Of a stretch of 64,000 nucleotides of DNA, positions 49,595 through 59,863 are shown piece by piece. The position numbers and the translations under genes are program-made. The stretch's first letter is position 1; every line of letters starts with the position of its first letter. The stretch spans positions 1-64,000 of the forward strand of contig NZ_JANEWG010000007.1 of assembly GCF_028069725.1 (NCBI RefSeq), given 5' to 3'. This DNA comes from Citrobacter sp. Awk 4. Its GTDB lineage: Bacteria > Pseudomonadota > Gammaproteobacteria > Enterobacterales > Enterobacteriaceae. The notes under the pieces were generated by a model. It searched no databases. It saw only the letters and a list, made by a program, of their open reading frames with translations, and was not told where the DNA came from.

Positions 49595-49888
49595 ATGGCC
49601 AAAGAACAAACGGACCGTACGACATTAGATCTGTTCGCGCACGAGCGTCGCCCGGGACGACCCAAGACCAATCCGCTTTCGCGTGATGAACAGCTACGCA
49701 TTAACAAGCGTAATCAGCTTAAACGCGACAAGGTTCGTGGGCTTAAGCGTGTCGAACTGAAGCTTAATGCTGAGGCCGTGGATGCGCTGAATGAACTGGC
49801 GGATGCACGCAATATGAGCCGCAGTGAGCTCATTGAAGAGATGCTGACAAACCAGCTTATCTCGCTGCGTGGCCAGGGGTCTGTCTGA
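49595..49888 (+). CDS. ybfE: LexA-regulated DNA-binding-like protein YbfE
   Basis: This 97-residue basic protein has a C-terminal ribbon-helix-helix (about residues 50-92, RVELKLNAEAVDALNELADARNM..SELIEEMLTNQL). The N-terminal half is rich in Arg and Lys. E. coli YbfE is an SOS gene of unknown target, annotated as CopB-like. The LexA box upstream agrees. The gene precedes fldA. Confidence 0.92.
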   Translation: MAKEQTDRTTLDLFAHERRPGRPKTNPLSRDEQLRINKRNQLKRDKVRGLKRVELKLNAEAVDALNELADARNMSRSELIEEMLTNQLISLRGQGSV

Positions 49889-50038
49889 ATTTCTGCTCTA
49901 AATCATAAATCGTGTAGCACAGAGTGCAGTCCTGCGTGTTTGCTGTTTCCGCATGCCTGACTGATCTGCTATGATTGCCCTTATCCGTGGGCAATGCGCC
50001 ACCACCATTTCAATAAGTTTCAAGAGGTTATTTTACTC

Positions 50039-50569
50039 ATGGCAATCACTGGCATCTTTTTCGGCAGCGACACCGGTAATACCGAAAATATCGCAAAAAT
50101 GATTCAAAAACAGCTTGGTAAAGACGTTGCCGATGTTCATGACATTGCGAAAAGCAGTAAAGAAGACCTGGAAGGGTATGACATTCTGCTGTTAGGTATC
50201 CCGACCTGGTACTACGGTGAAGCACAGTGCGACTGGGATGACTTCTTCCCTACCCTCGAAGACATTGATTTCAATGGTAAACTGGTGGCTCTGTTTGGTT
50301 GCGGCGATCAGGAAGACTACGCAGAATACTTCTGCGATGCGCTGGGCACCATCCGCGACATTATCGAACCACGCGGCGCAACCATCGTCGGTCACTGGCC
50401 AACCGCAGGCTATCATTTCGAAGCCTCTAAAGGTCTTGCTGATGACGATCATTTTGTCGGTCTGGCTATCGACGAAGACCGTCAGCCGGAATTGACCGCT
50501 GAGCGCGTTGAAAAGTGGGTTAAACAGATTTCTGCCGAACTGCATCTCGACGAAATCATCAACGCCTGA
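50039..50569 (+). CDS. fldA: Flavodoxin 1
   Basis: This 176-residue FMN protein is a low-potential electron donor (to biotin synthase, methionine synthase, pyruvate formate-lyase activase and IspG/IspH). The phosphate loop [16 protein letters not shown] and the flavin-flanking [13 protein letters not shown] and [16 protein letters not shown] loops are intact. The start at 50039 (MAITGIF) behind AAGAGG gives the E. coli length. It may also serve reactivation of B12 enzymes. It lies upstream of fur, as in E. coli, where both join the superoxide and iron response. Confidence 0.97.
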   Translation: MAITGIFFGSDTGNTENIAKMIQKQLGKDVADVHDIAKSSKEDLEGYDILLLGIPTWYYGEAQCDWDDFFPTLEDIDFNGKLVALFGCGDQEDYAEYFCDALGTIRDIIEPRGATIVGHWPTAGYHFEASKGLADDDHFVGLAIDEDRQPELTAERVEKWVKQISAELHLDEIINA

Positions 50570-50774
50570 TTTCGTGCGGCGCAGAAACTATCTGCGCCGC
50601 ATCAATAGATAAAACCAATCAAAATAATTGCTACAAATTTGTAACTTTCCTGCCCATCCCTGTACAATGTTCGGGTGTTATTCTGGTATTGCACAGTGTG
50701 ATTGTAGGCAGTACCACGTTTTGATTAATAATATTTGCCCGAGGCTTGCAGTTTTCATTTAGACATGGCAGTTC

Positions 50775-50793
50775 TATAATGATACGCATTCTC
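50775..50793 (+). promoter_or_regulatory. Fur box in front of fur
   Basis: TATAATGATACGCATTCTC matches 15 of 19 positions of the GATAATGATAATCATTATC Fur consensus, which suits autorepression of fur. The ATG of the uof leader ORF lies inside it. Confidence 0.7.
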
Positions 50794-50829
50794 TCAAGTG
50801 CAATTTCTGTCACTTCTTTAATGAAGTGA
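50779..50829 (+). CDS. uof: Shortened uof-like leader peptide upstream of fur
   Basis: The ATG at 50779 opens a reading frame of 16 codons (MIRILSSAISVTSLMK) that stops 27 bases before fur. In E. coli, as I recall it, Uof is a 28-codon leader whose end overlaps the fur start and couples fur translation; RyhB acts by blocking uof. Here the sequence appears one base shorter in the CTTCTT run (near 50815), so the frame shifts to an early TGA and the overlap is lost. Downstream sequence to fur is well conserved. Whether the short peptide still influences fur is unknown. Confidence 0.5.
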   Translation: MIRILSSAISVTSLMK

Positions 50830-50856
50830 ATCGTTTAGAAACAGGACAGATTCCGC

Positions 50857-51303
50857 ATGACTGACAACAATACCGCATTAAAGAAGGCTGGCCTGAAAGT
50901 AACGCTTCCTCGTTTAAAAATTCTGGAAGTTCTTCAGGAACCGGAAAACCATCACGTCAGTGCGGAAGATTTGTATAAACGTCTGATCGACATGGGTGAA
51001 GAAATTGGTCTGGCGACCGTGTATCGCGTGCTGAACCAGTTCGATGACGCCGGTATCGTGACTCGCCATAATTTTGAAGGCGGCAAGTCCGTTTTTGAGC
51101 TGACCCAACAGCATCATCATGATCATCTTATTTGCCTCGATTGTGGCAAAGTGATCGAGTTTAGCGATGATTCTATCGAAGCGCGCCAACGTGAGATTGC
51201 GGCTAAACATGGTATTCGTTTAACCAACCATAGCCTCTATCTTTACGGTCACTGCGCTGAAGGCGATTGCCGCGAAGACGAACACGCGCATGACGCAAAG
51301 TAA
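50857..51303 (+). CDS. fur: Ferric uptake regulator Fur
   Basis: This 148-residue iron-responsive repressor has an N-terminal winged helix (about residues 1-82, with GEEIGLATVYRVLNQFDDAGI) and a C-terminal dimerisation and metal domain with the QQHHHDHLICLDCGKVIEF site and a second Cys pair in CAEGDCREDEHAHD. It is full length compared with E. coli and ends 15 bases before its terminator. Confidence 0.98.
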   Translation: MTDNNTALKKAGLKVTLPRLKILEVLQEPENHHVSAEDLYKRLIDMGEEIGLATVYRVLNQFDDAGIVTRHNFEGGKSVFELTQQHHHDHLICLDCGKVIEFSDDSIEARQREIAAKHGIRLTNHSLYLYGHCAEGDCREDEHAHDAK

Positions 51304-51317
51304 TACTTTCTCCAAAG

Positions 51318-51342
51318 AGCCAACCATCCGGTTGGCTTTTTT
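51318..51342 (+). terminator. fur rho-independent terminator
   Basis: AGCCAACC and GGTTGGCT form a perfect 8-base stem around an ATCC loop, followed by TTTTT. Confidence 0.93.
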
Positions 51343-51350
51343 ATGCCCAT

Positions 51351-51384
51351 AAAAAAGACCCGCTATCAAAGCGGGTCTTTTTTT
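51351..51384. terminator. Strong bidirectional terminator between fur and chiQ
   Basis: AAAGACCCGC pairs with GCGGGTCTTT around a TATCAAA loop, with A6 on one side and T7 on the other, so it can end chiPQ on the minus strand and back up the fur terminator on the plus strand. Confidence 0.9.
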
Positions 51385-51400
51385 CTTTCAGCGAATCCCT

Positions 51401-51733
51401 TTACTGCACTGTATTTTTACTGCGAATTTCTTTCCAGATTTTGTCGCAATCGGCACTTACCGCCTGGCCATTGCCCGTGCGTGTCGCCTGAATACACTGC
51501 TGGTAATCCAGTACCCGCACGCTCTCTTCATTAGCAAACTGCTTATGCTTATCTTCTTTTTTCAGCACATTTAATACACTTTGGCAGGCTTCGATTTTTT
51601 CCGGTGAACCTTGTGCAGTGTTAATACATGCGCTGTACGCCTCTTTAAGGCGACTATCTTCCTTTGGTGCGGGAGATTGCGCACAGGCCACCAGCCCTGA
51701 CGCCATAATGGCGATGAGTAGCATTTTTTTCAT
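51401..51733 (-). CDS. chiQ: ChiQ lipoprotein (YbfN)
   Basis: This 110-residue product has a lipoprotein signal, MKKMLLIAIMASGLVACAQS, with the lipidated Cys at residue 17. The mature protein has further Cys residues (SACINTAQG, EACQSVL, QQCIQAT, ADCDKIW) that may form disulfides. It follows chiP by 49 bases and is co-transcribed. E. coli ChiQ is a chitosugar-induced lipoprotein of unknown role. The start at 51733 is chosen because it gives the proper signal peptide. Confidence 0.94.
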   Translation of the reverse strand: MKKMLLIAIMASGLVACAQSPAPKEDSRLKEAYSACINTAQGSPEKIEACQSVLNVLKKEDKHKQFANEESVRVLDYQQCIQATRTGNGQAVSADCDKIWKEIRSKNTVQ

Positions 51734-51782
51734 ACAACAGTCCTCAACGGCGCGGCAGAGAAACACTCTGCCGCGACAGGCA

Positions 51783-53189
51783 TCAGAAAATAGTGAACGG
51801 TGCGATAACCATGAACTTCACGTCACGCTCATCCTGGAAGATGTTGCCATAACCACCACCCCAGCTCGGGATATTGGAGTGGTTGTCATACTCGGTGAAG
51901 TGCAGTTTAAACATGGTGCCTTTGGCACGTCCTTCCTGCATGGTATAAACCGCATCAAGACTGTAGGAGGATTCTTCGATGGTTTTATTTTTGTCGTAGA
52001 ACGCATCCGGGTTGCTCTGCCAGGTCGCCGGTTTTGCATCCCAGGCGTAGACGTATGACGCCCCCAGCGCCATACCCGGCAGATTCCAGTTCTTCAGGTC
52101 ATACATCGCGCCGAAGAAGACTGCCTTTTCACCGTTGGCGTTAAAGTCGGAACGGTTATCCCACCAGATATCCAGACGACCATTTGAGGAGGCGTAAGTC
52201 GGCGTCATACGCTGCAAGAAGTAACCCTGCTGCCCGTCCGCTTTAACCCAGGTTCCTTCCAGACGCAGATCAACCACTTCCGCCACTTTGTAACCGAAAG
52301 TCAGTGCCTGCAACCATGCAGTGCCGTCATAGATGTCGTTCACACTGCGGTCATCAACTTTATCGCGTGCACCGTAGAACTGGTAACTGGTGGTAAGCGG
52401 ATTCCCGCCCAGATCGAATTTGTAGCTGGCTTTGGCAAAGTACTGATCGACATACCCTTCAGACTGACCAAAGGCAGCTTCAAGAATAAAGTCATTTTTG
52501 AAATCGTATTTTGCGCCAACAGAGTGGAGGTAATCGACTTTGGTCTTTTTATCAGCCTGATAGAATTTATCCACTTCAATGTGCCACGGCGCTTTATATT
52601 CGTTGGCCCACATGTAGGAGAAGCTCAACGCGCCAGCATCACCATAGTCAAAGTTGGCTCCGGCTTCGGCCCCTTGATAGGTACCCGGCATAAAGCTCCA
52701 GTGCGGCGCTAACAGCGTCTGTCCGGTTGGCTGAATATAACCGGCACGCGCCCAGGTCGGACCGTATTTGAATTTTGCCGCAGCTTTATAAAGGCTGACA
52801 CCACTCTTATCGCCAGAGTAATCTTCGTCATAGCCTTTATTTTTTTTCGAGAATGCAATTTCGTTCGGGTGTCCGCTTTCATCACTTTCCGCCATTTCAA
52901 TTGCAGTAAACGCTGCAATATCCAGACCGAACATATCCGCCGCATAACCCGACTGGAAATCCAGGTTGGCGTTCCAGGTCGCGTGTGAAAGGTTGGTTTT
53001 ATATTTGTCTTCATCCGTGACGTCTTTACGGTCACGCTCACGCTGCCAGTAATAAATGCCGCCAGTTAGGGTCGAATCGTCGATAAAGCCCGCGGCGCTT
53101 GCCTGCGGCGCAACCATCCAACCCGACATTGCTGTGATACCGGCGATAGCCAGCGCCAGCGTACTACGTTTGCCACTAAACGTACGCAT
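51783..53189 (-). CDS. chiP: Chitoporin ChiP
   Basis: This 468-residue outer-membrane porin of the OprD family passes chitooligosaccharides. The signal peptide runs to about residue 32 (VAPQASA, then [21 protein letters not shown]). The rest alternates as beta-strands and ends in the aromatic [10 protein letters not shown] typical of OmpA/Bam-recognised porins. Expression is silenced by the ChiX sRNA through the site listed upstream and probably repressed by NagC, as in E. coli. Confidence 0.96.
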   Translation of the reverse strand: MRTFSGKRSTLALAIAGITAMSGWMVAPQASAAGFIDDSTLTGGIYYWQRERDRKDVTDEDKYKTNLSHATWNANLDFQSGYAADMFGLDIAAFTAIEMAESDESGHPNEIAFSKKNKGYDEDYSGDKSGVSLYKAAAKFKYGPTWARAGYIQPTGQTLLAPHWSFMPGTYQGAEAGANFDYGDAGALSFSYMWANEYKAPWHIEVDKFYQADKKTKVDYLHSVGAKYDFKNDFILEAAFGQSEGYVDQYFAKASYKFDLGGNPLTTSYQFYGARDKVDDRSVNDIYDGTAWLQALTFGYKVAEVVDLRLEGTWVKADGQQGYFLQRMTPTYASSNGRLDIWWDNRSDFNANGEKAVFFGAMYDLKNWNLPGMALGASYVYAWDAKPATWQSNPDAFYDKNKTIEESSYSLDAVYTMQEGRAKGTMFKLHFTEYDNHSNIPSWGGGYGNIFQDERDVKFMVIAPFTIF

Positions 53190-53196
53190 ATGTTAA

Positions 53197-53208
53197 TCCT
53201 CTTTGACG
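53197..53208 (-). promoter_or_regulatory. ChiX sRNA pairing site over the chiP ribosome-binding site
   Basis: The mRNA sequence CGTCAAAGAGGA lies 7 bases before the chiP ATG and includes its AGAGGA ribosome site. It is fully complementary to the TCCTCTTTGACG stretch of ChiX as I remember it. Pairing would block translation of chiP, the known E. coli and Salmonella mechanism. Confidence 0.8.
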
Positions 53209-53583
53209 TATAAAATGCTGCCGCCAAAGGCGAACAGCTAAAAATAAAAATTAAAAATAGCGCTGAGAAAACCTCATTGACTACAGTGAACAGACTATTT
53301 TTCGCGACGCGAATTATCAATCTCTTTCTGTAACCAGTATGTAATAATATGAGCGACCGCACATATTTCATTGCTTTTTGTTACACATTCGACAAATGCG
53401 AAAAATTATCATAAAAACGCAAAATCCCTTTGTTTTCCATAAAGATGAAAACGGTTACAGCGTTTAATATCACCACAGACCACACTTCTGTGCACTCTCA
53501 TCAAAATATCTTTTACCGGATTAATTATTTTTTAGGTGTCATTAATTCGCTCTGCAAACAGAGGATGTAGCGGAAATTAAGCG

Positions 53584-53610
53584 AAAAAAAACGCCGCGAA
53601 GCGCGGCGTT
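53584..53610 (-). terminator. glnS rho-independent terminator
   Basis: On the minus strand a perfect 9-base stem, AACGCCGCG with CGCGGCGTT and a CTT loop, is followed by a run of eight T residues about 27 bases after the glnS stop. Confidence 0.92.
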
Positions 53611-53636
53611 TGTCGGATGGGATTGTGTCGTGTTGC

Positions 53637-55301
53637 TTATTCGCCGACTTTAGCCCATGTATCACGTAAACCGACGGTACGGTTAAATACCAGCTTGTCA
53701 GCCGTTGCATAGCGGCTGTCGAGGCAGAAGTAACCCTCACGTTCAAACTGGAAGGCTTTACCCGCAACCGCAGTCTTCAGCGACGGTTCTGCGAAGCCCT
53801 GTTTGATCACCAGCGATTCCGGGTTCATCGCCGACAGGAAATCGTCCGCCGCGCCAGGGTTCGGTACGCTGAAAAGACGATCGTACAAACGAATTTCAAC
53901 CGGCAATGCGTGCGCTGCACTCACCCAGTGAATAACGCCTTTCACTTTACGCCCGTCAGCAGGATCTTTGCTCAGGGTGTCTGCATCGTAGGTACAGAAA
54001 ATGGTGGTGATATTGCCTTCCGCATCTTTCTCTACTCGCTCTGCTTTGATGACATACGCATTACGCAGACGGACTTCTTTCCCCATCACCAGACGTTTGT
54101 ACTGCTTGTTGGCTTCTTCGCGGAAATCAGCACGATCGATCCAGATCTCACCGCTGAACGGCACTTCACGGCTGCCCATTTCCGGTTTGTTCGGATGGTT
54201 TGGCATGGTGACCATTTCGCCTTCGCCCTGGTAGTTTTCGATAACCAGTTTAACCGGGTCGATAACCGCCATTGCGCGCGGGGCGTTTTCGTTCAGATCT
54301 TCGCGGATGCAGGATTCCAGCGATGCCATCTCAATGGTGTTGTCCTGCTTGGTGACGCCGATGCGTTTGCAGAACTCACGAATAGCGGCAGCCGTGTAAC
54401 CACGGCGACGCAGACCGGAAATGGTCGGCATGCGCGGGTCGTCCCAGCCTTCTACGTGCTTTTCCGTCACCAGCTGATTCAGCTTACGTTTGGACATCAC
54501 GGTATATTCCAGATTCAGGCGCGAGAATTCGTACTGGCGCGGGTGAACCGGGATCGTGATGTTGTCCAGCACCCAGTCGTACAGGCGACGGTTGTCCTGG
54601 AATTCTAGCGTACACAGGGAGTGCGTAATGCCTTCCAGCGCATCGCTGATGCAGTGGGTGAAGTCATACATCGGGTAGATGCACCACTTACTGCCCGTCT
54701 GATGGTGATCGGCAAATTTAATGCGATACAGAACCGGATCACGCATGACGATAAACGGCGAAGCCATATCGATTTTGGCGCGCAGGCACGCTTTTCCCTC
54801 TTCAAAACCGCCAGCTCGCATTTTCTCAAACAGCGCGAGGTTTTCTTCTACACTGCGATCGCGGAACGGGCTGTTTTTGCCAGGCGCTGTCAGCGTGCCG
54901 CGGTATTCGCGGATCTCATCAGCAGACAATTCGTCAACATAGGCCAGCCCTTTGTTGATAAGCTCAACGGCATACGCATACAGCTGATCAAAATAATCTG
55001 AGGAGTAGCAGATGTCGCCAGACCAGTTGAAGCCCAACCATTGCACATCGTTCTTAATAGATTCTACGTATTCGATATCTTCTTTTACCGGGTTGGTATC
55101 ATCAAAACGCAGGTTGCATTGGCCATGGTAATCTTGCGCGATACCAAAGTTCAGGCAGATAGATTTGGCGTGCCCGATGTGCAGGTAACCATTGGGTTCC
55201 GGCGGGAAACGGGTATGAACTGTGGTGTGCTTACCACTGGCCAGATCTTCATCGATGATCTGACGAATAAAGTTAGTCGGGCGGGCTTCAGCCTCACTCA
55301 T
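53637..55301 (-). CDS. glnS: Glutaminyl-tRNA synthetase
   Basis: This 554-residue class I synthetase (EC 6.1.1.18) charges tRNA-Gln. The HIGH signature is in [14 protein letters not shown] (about residues 34-47) and the KMSKS-like loop is [11 protein letters not shown] (about 268-278). The C-terminal half forms the two anticodon-binding barrels. Length equals E. coli GlnS. It is a single-gene unit followed by its terminator. Confidence 0.98.
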   Translation of the reverse strand: MSEAEARPTNFIRQIIDEDLASGKHTTVHTRFPPEPNGYLHIGHAKSICLNFGIAQDYHGQCNLRFDDTNPVKEDIEYVESIKNDVQWLGFNWSGDICYSSDYFDQLYAYAVELINKGLAYVDELSADEIREYRGTLTAPGKNSPFRDRSVEENLALFEKMRAGGFEEGKACLRAKIDMASPFIVMRDPVLYRIKFADHHQTGSKWCIYPMYDFTHCISDALEGITHSLCTLEFQDNRRLYDWVLDNITIPVHPRQYEFSRLNLEYTVMSKRKLNQLVTEKHVEGWDDPRMPTISGLRRRGYTAAAIREFCKRIGVTKQDNTIEMASLESCIREDLNENAPRAMAVIDPVKLVIENYQGEGEMVTMPNHPNKPEMGSREVPFSGEIWIDRADFREEANKQYKRLVMGKEVRLRNAYVIKAERVEKDAEGNITTIFCTYDADTLSKDPADGRKVKGVIHWVSAAHALPVEIRLYDRLFSVPNPGAADDFLSAMNPESLVIKQGFAEPSLKTAVAGKAFQFEREGYFCLDSRYATADKLVFNRTVGLRDTWAKVGE

Positions 55302-55421
55302 CGTGGATTCCTCAAAGCGTAAACAACGTATAACGGCATATGATCTTATAAGCCGGACAGACTGACAACCTTTAGTTACTTAAAATACGTAACAGACTGG
55401 AATTATGGGATCAATTGCTGC

Positions 55422-55455
55422 AAAAAAAAGCGGCGGAGGTTTCCCCCCGCCGCTT
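55422..55455 (-). terminator. nagE rho-independent terminator
   Basis: On the minus strand AAGCGGCGG pairs with CCGCCGCTT across a GGGGAAACCT loop and is followed by eight T residues. Confidence 0.9.
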
Positions 55456-55480
55456 AAGTTGTCTTGCTTCGTTTTAGTTT

Positions 55481-55516
55481 GCCGGATGGCGGCGCTTGCG
55501 CCTTATCCGGCCTACG
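55481..55516. repeat. REP element downstream of nagE
   Basis: GCCGGATGGCGGCGCTTGCGCCTTATCCGGCCTACG is a full REP palindrome placed between the nagE stop and its terminator. Confidence 0.88.
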
Positions 55517-55521
55517 AGCGA

Positions 55522-57540
55522 TTACTTGCCTTTAATCTCATACAGCGGTGTTTGACCGGCAACGACCTGACCTTGCGCCTGGAGCACCAGACCGCTGAAG
55601 TCATCGATGTTGCTGCAAACGACCGGGCTAATCATAGAGCGCGCATTGGCGTTCAGGAAATCCAGATCCATTTCCAGAATCGGCTGACCGGCAACCACTT
55701 CAGCCCCCTCTTCCACCAGACGCTTGAAGCCCTGGCCACCCAACGCGACAGTATCGATACCCATGTGGACAACGATTTCCGCGCCTTTTTCGGTTTCGAG
55801 GCAGAACGCATGATTCGTATTGAAGATTTTAACGATGGTGCCAGCAGCCGGAGAGACAACGGTTTTTTCCGTTGGTTTCACCGCCACACCGTCGCCTACC
55901 GCTTTGCTGGCGAACGCTTCGTCAGGTACCTGCTCCAGTGCAACCACCTCACCGGTCACCGGAGAAACCAGAGCGGCAATGGTCGTTGCGTTCGGCACTG
56001 CCTGCGGTTTTGCTACAGGTGCTGCTGCCGGAGCCGGAGCCGCTTCTGCTGCCGCTACCGGGCCGGTGGTTTTCATGGCGTTCGCAATTTTCTCAGCCAC
56101 AAAGCCAACGATAATCTGTACGCTGGTTTTGTTCAGGCGAATCACACCGGAAGCACCCAGGCGTTTTGCCAGCGCTTCGTTCACCAGTGAAGAGTCTTTC
56201 ACATTCAGACGCAGACGAGTGATGCACGCATCGATACCTGTCAGGTTGTCAGAACCACCAACTGCAGCGATGTACTGACGCGCCAGACCTGCGACATCCT
56301 GGTCTTTGTCGGCGCTGACATTCATGTCCTGACCGTCGGCTTCGCTACCGGCAACCGCCAGTTCACGACCCGGCGTCATCAGGTTGAATTTGGTGATAGT
56401 AAAGCGGAACACCACATAGTAGATCGCGAAGAAGACCAGACCCTGTGGGATCAGCATCCACCAGTGAGTCGCCAGCGGGTTACGGGAAGAAAGCACCATA
56501 TCCACCAGACCCGCACTGAAACCGAAACCGGCAATCCAGTGCATAGAGGCGGCGATGAAGACAGAAATACCTGTCAGAACGGCGTGAATAACATACAGAA
56601 CCGGCGCAACGAACATGAAGGAGAATTCCAGCGGCTCGGTGATCCCGGTGAAGAACGCAGCGAATGCGCCCGCCATCATGATACCCAGCACTTTCGCCTT
56701 ATTCTCAGGACGCGCACAGTGGTAGATAGCCAGCGCTGCACCCGGCAGGCCGAACATCATGATTGGGAAGAAGCCTGCCTGGTAACGACCGGTAATGCCC
56801 ACAACCGCTTTGCCCGCGTCAATAGACTGCGCGCCGCCGAGGAAGTTAGGAATGTCGTTAATGCCCGCCACGTCGAACCAGAACACGGAGTTCAGTGCGT
56901 GGTGCAGGCCAACAGGAATCAGCAAGCGGTTGAAGAAGGCGTAGACGCCCGCGCCAACGGAGCCCAGTTTCTGGATGTGTTCACCGAAGTTCACCAGACC
57001 GTCGAAGATAACCGGCCAGATAAACATCATGATGAAGGCAACAATGATCATCACAAAGGAGGTCAGGATCGGCACCAGACGACGGCCGCTGAAGAAGGAG
57101 AGCGCTTTCGGTAACTCAACGCCGCTGAAGCGGTTGTACAGCTCAGCAGAGATGATACCCACCAAAATCCCCACGAACTGGTTGCTGATTTTACCGAACG
57201 CGGCAGGAACCTGGTCCGCCGGGATCTTTTGGATCATCGCCACCGCCGCCGGGGAACAAAGTGTGGTCAGCACAAGGAAGCCCACAAAACCGGTCAGCGC
57301 CGCAGCACCGTCTTTATCTTTGGACATACCGTAAGCGACACCAATCGCAAACAGTACGGACATGTTATCGATGATTGCGGAACCCGATTTAATGAAGAAC
57401 GCCGCTAGCGCGTTATCTCCACCCCAACCTACGGGATCAATCCAGTAGCCAACACCCATCAATATTGCTGCCGCAGGCAGCGTGGCCACCGGCACCATAA
57501 GCGCGCGGCCAACCTTTTGTAAATAACCTAGAATACTCAC
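55522..57540 (-). CDS. nagE: PTS N-acetylglucosamine transporter, EIICBA
   Basis: This 672-residue inner-membrane transporter takes up and phosphorylates N-acetylglucosamine. The order is EIIC (about 1-370, with eight to ten helices), EIIB (about 405-480, phospho-Cys in GIDACITRLRLNV), an Ala/Pro-rich linker (about 490-520) and EIIA (about 530-670, phospho-His in VVHMGIDTVALGG). It is somewhat longer than the 648-residue E. coli protein. It diverges from nagB and shares NagC operators with it. Confidence 0.97.
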   Translation of the reverse strand: MSILGYLQKVGRALMVPVATLPAAAILMGVGYWIDPVGWGGDNALAAFFIKSGSAIIDNMSVLFAIGVAYGMSKDKDGAAALTGFVGFLVLTTLCSPAAVAMIQKIPADQVPAAFGKISNQFVGILVGIISAELYNRFSGVELPKALSFFSGRRLVPILTSFVMIIVAFIMMFIWPVIFDGLVNFGEHIQKLGSVGAGVYAFFNRLLIPVGLHHALNSVFWFDVAGINDIPNFLGGAQSIDAGKAVVGITGRYQAGFFPIMMFGLPGAALAIYHCARPENKAKVLGIMMAGAFAAFFTGITEPLEFSFMFVAPVLYVIHAVLTGISVFIAASMHWIAGFGFSAGLVDMVLSSRNPLATHWWMLIPQGLVFFAIYYVVFRFTITKFNLMTPGRELAVAGSEADGQDMNVSADKDQDVAGLARQYIAAVGGSDNLTGIDACITRLRLNVKDSSLVNEALAKRLGASGVIRLNKTSVQIIVGFVAEKIANAMKTTGPVAAAEAAPAPAAAPVAKPQAVPNATTIAALVSPVTGEVVALEQVPDEAFASKAVGDGVAVKPTEKTVVSPAAGTIVKIFNTNHAFCLETEKGAEIVVHMGIDTVALGGQGFKRLVEEGAEVVAGQPILEMDLDFLNANARSMISPVVCSNIDDFSGLVLQAQGQVVAGQTPLYEIKGK

Positions 57541-57639
57541 TTTATTCCCCCTATGAGACCCCGTTTAAGGCGCGTTCTCAGCTGTGTTTTTATTGTGTCA
57601 CTATCTTAGTGGTTCACTGGCATTCTGAGTGTGTGAAAA

Positions 57640-57662
57640 TTTAATTCGTATCGCAAATTAAA
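57640..57662. promoter_or_regulatory. NagC operator on the nagE side
   Basis: An imperfect palindrome with the core TTCGTATCGCAA inside TTTAATT..AATTAAA matches the E. coli nagE NagC site in form and place. Confidence 0.75.
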
Positions 57663-57673
57663 AGCATGTTTTT

Positions 57674-57689
57674 TGTGAGTCCAGTCACC
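57674..57689. promoter_or_regulatory. CRP site between nagE and nagB
   Basis: TGTGA-GTCCAG-TCACC matches nine of ten core positions of the CRP consensus and lies between the two NagC operators, as in E. coli. Confidence 0.85.
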
Positions 57690-57734
57690 AAATATCGCTA
57701 TAACCACTCCCTTTTACTGGCTAACTGCGAAAAC

Positions 57735-57758
57735 TTATTTTATCATTCAAAAAATCAA
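57735..57758. promoter_or_regulatory. NagC operator on the nagB side
   Basis: An AT-rich near-palindrome beginning TTATTTTATCATTC and ending AAAAAATCAA matches the E. coli nagB operator closely. It lies about 90 bases before nagB. Confidence 0.75.
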
Positions 57759-57845
57759 GACGGATTGCCTCTTGCTGATACAAAACGCTTGTCTATGTAC
57801 CCATGTTCAATCCGCCAACGTCTACATAAACTTTTGAGGTGAAGA

Positions 57846-58646
57846 ATGAGACTGATCCCCCTGAATACCGCTGAACAAGTCGGCAAATGGGCTGCTCGCC
57901 ATATCGTGAACCGTATTAACGCATTCAAGCCGACGGCGGATCGTCCGTTTGTTCTGGGTCTGCCTACTGGCGGCACACCATTAACCGCCTACAAAGCATT
58001 AGTTGAAATGCACAAAGCGGGCCAGGTCAGCTTCAAACATGTTGTGACGTTCAATATGGACGAATATGTTGGCCTTCCGAAAGAGCATCCAGAAAGCTAT
58101 CATAGCTTCATGCACCGTAATTTCTTTGATCACGTTGATATTCCAGCAGAAAATATCAACCTTCTCAATGGCAACGCTGCGGATATTGATGCTGAATGTC
58201 GTCAGTATGAAGAAAAAATTCGCGCTTACGGTAAAATCCACCTGTTTATGGGCGGCGTAGGCAACGACGGTCATATCGCGTTTAACGAACCGGCCTCTTC
58301 TCTGGCTTCCCGCACACGTATCAAAACATTGACCCATGACACTCGCGTGGCAAACTCTCGCTTCTTTGATGGCGACGTAAACCAAGTGCCTAAATACGCG
58401 CTGACGGTAGGTGTGGGTACGCTGCTTGACGCAGAAGAAGTGATGATTCTGGTGCTGGGCCATCAGAAAGCGCAGGCGCTCCAGGCGGCGGTAGAAGGCA
58501 ACGTTAACCACATGTGGACCATCAGCTGTCTGCAACTGCACCCGAAAGCCGTTGTGGTGTGCGATGAGCCTTCCACCATGGAGCTGAAAGTTAAGACGCT
58601 GAAATACTTCAACGAGTTAGAAGCCGAAAATATTAAAGGTCTGTAA
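57846..58646 (+). CDS. nagB: Glucosamine-6-phosphate deaminase
   Basis: This 266-residue enzyme (EC 3.5.99.6) converts glucosamine 6-phosphate to fructose 6-phosphate and ammonia. [16 protein letters not shown] near residue 38 is the phosphate loop, [10 protein letters not shown] carries the catalytic Asp, and [18 protein letters not shown] carries the catalytic His and Glu. Length equals the allosteric E. coli enzyme. It is the first gene of nagBACD. Confidence 0.98.
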   Translation: MRLIPLNTAEQVGKWAARHIVNRINAFKPTADRPFVLGLPTGGTPLTAYKALVEMHKAGQVSFKHVVTFNMDEYVGLPKEHPESYHSFMHRNFFDHVDIPAENINLLNGNAADIDAECRQYEEKIRAYGKIHLFMGGVGNDGHIAFNEPASSLASRTRIKTLTHDTRVANSRFFDGDVNQVPKYALTVGVGTLLDAEEVMILVLGHQKAQALQAAVEGNVNHMWTISCLQLHPKAVVVCDEPSTMELKVKTLKYFNELEAENIKGL

Positions 58647-58649
58647 TAG

Positions 58650-59855
<1,206 letters not shown>

Positions 59856-59863
59856 GAACAAGT

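Larger units (their letters stand above)
53190..53636 (-). promoter_or_regulatory. chiP leader and promoter region with a NagC-like motif
   Basis: The 447 bases between chiP and glnS hold the glnS terminator and chiP control sequences but no gene. At 53376-53410 an AT-rich stretch with TTCG-N7-CGAA at its centre (53388-53402) resembles NagC operators. The chiP promoter itself was not resolved. Confidence 0.4.
57541..57845. promoter_or_regulatory. nagE-nagB divergent control region
   Basis: This 305-base gap holds two NagC operators and a CRP site (listed separately), the arrangement that forms a NagC repression loop in E. coli. Between them lie the divergent promoters. No gene is present. 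Confidence 0.85.

Noticed and set aside
55405-56190. Open reading frame on the plus strand across the nagE terminator and the nagE 3' end
   Set aside because: It runs through a terminator and a REP element and then antisense to the EIIA domain of nagE.
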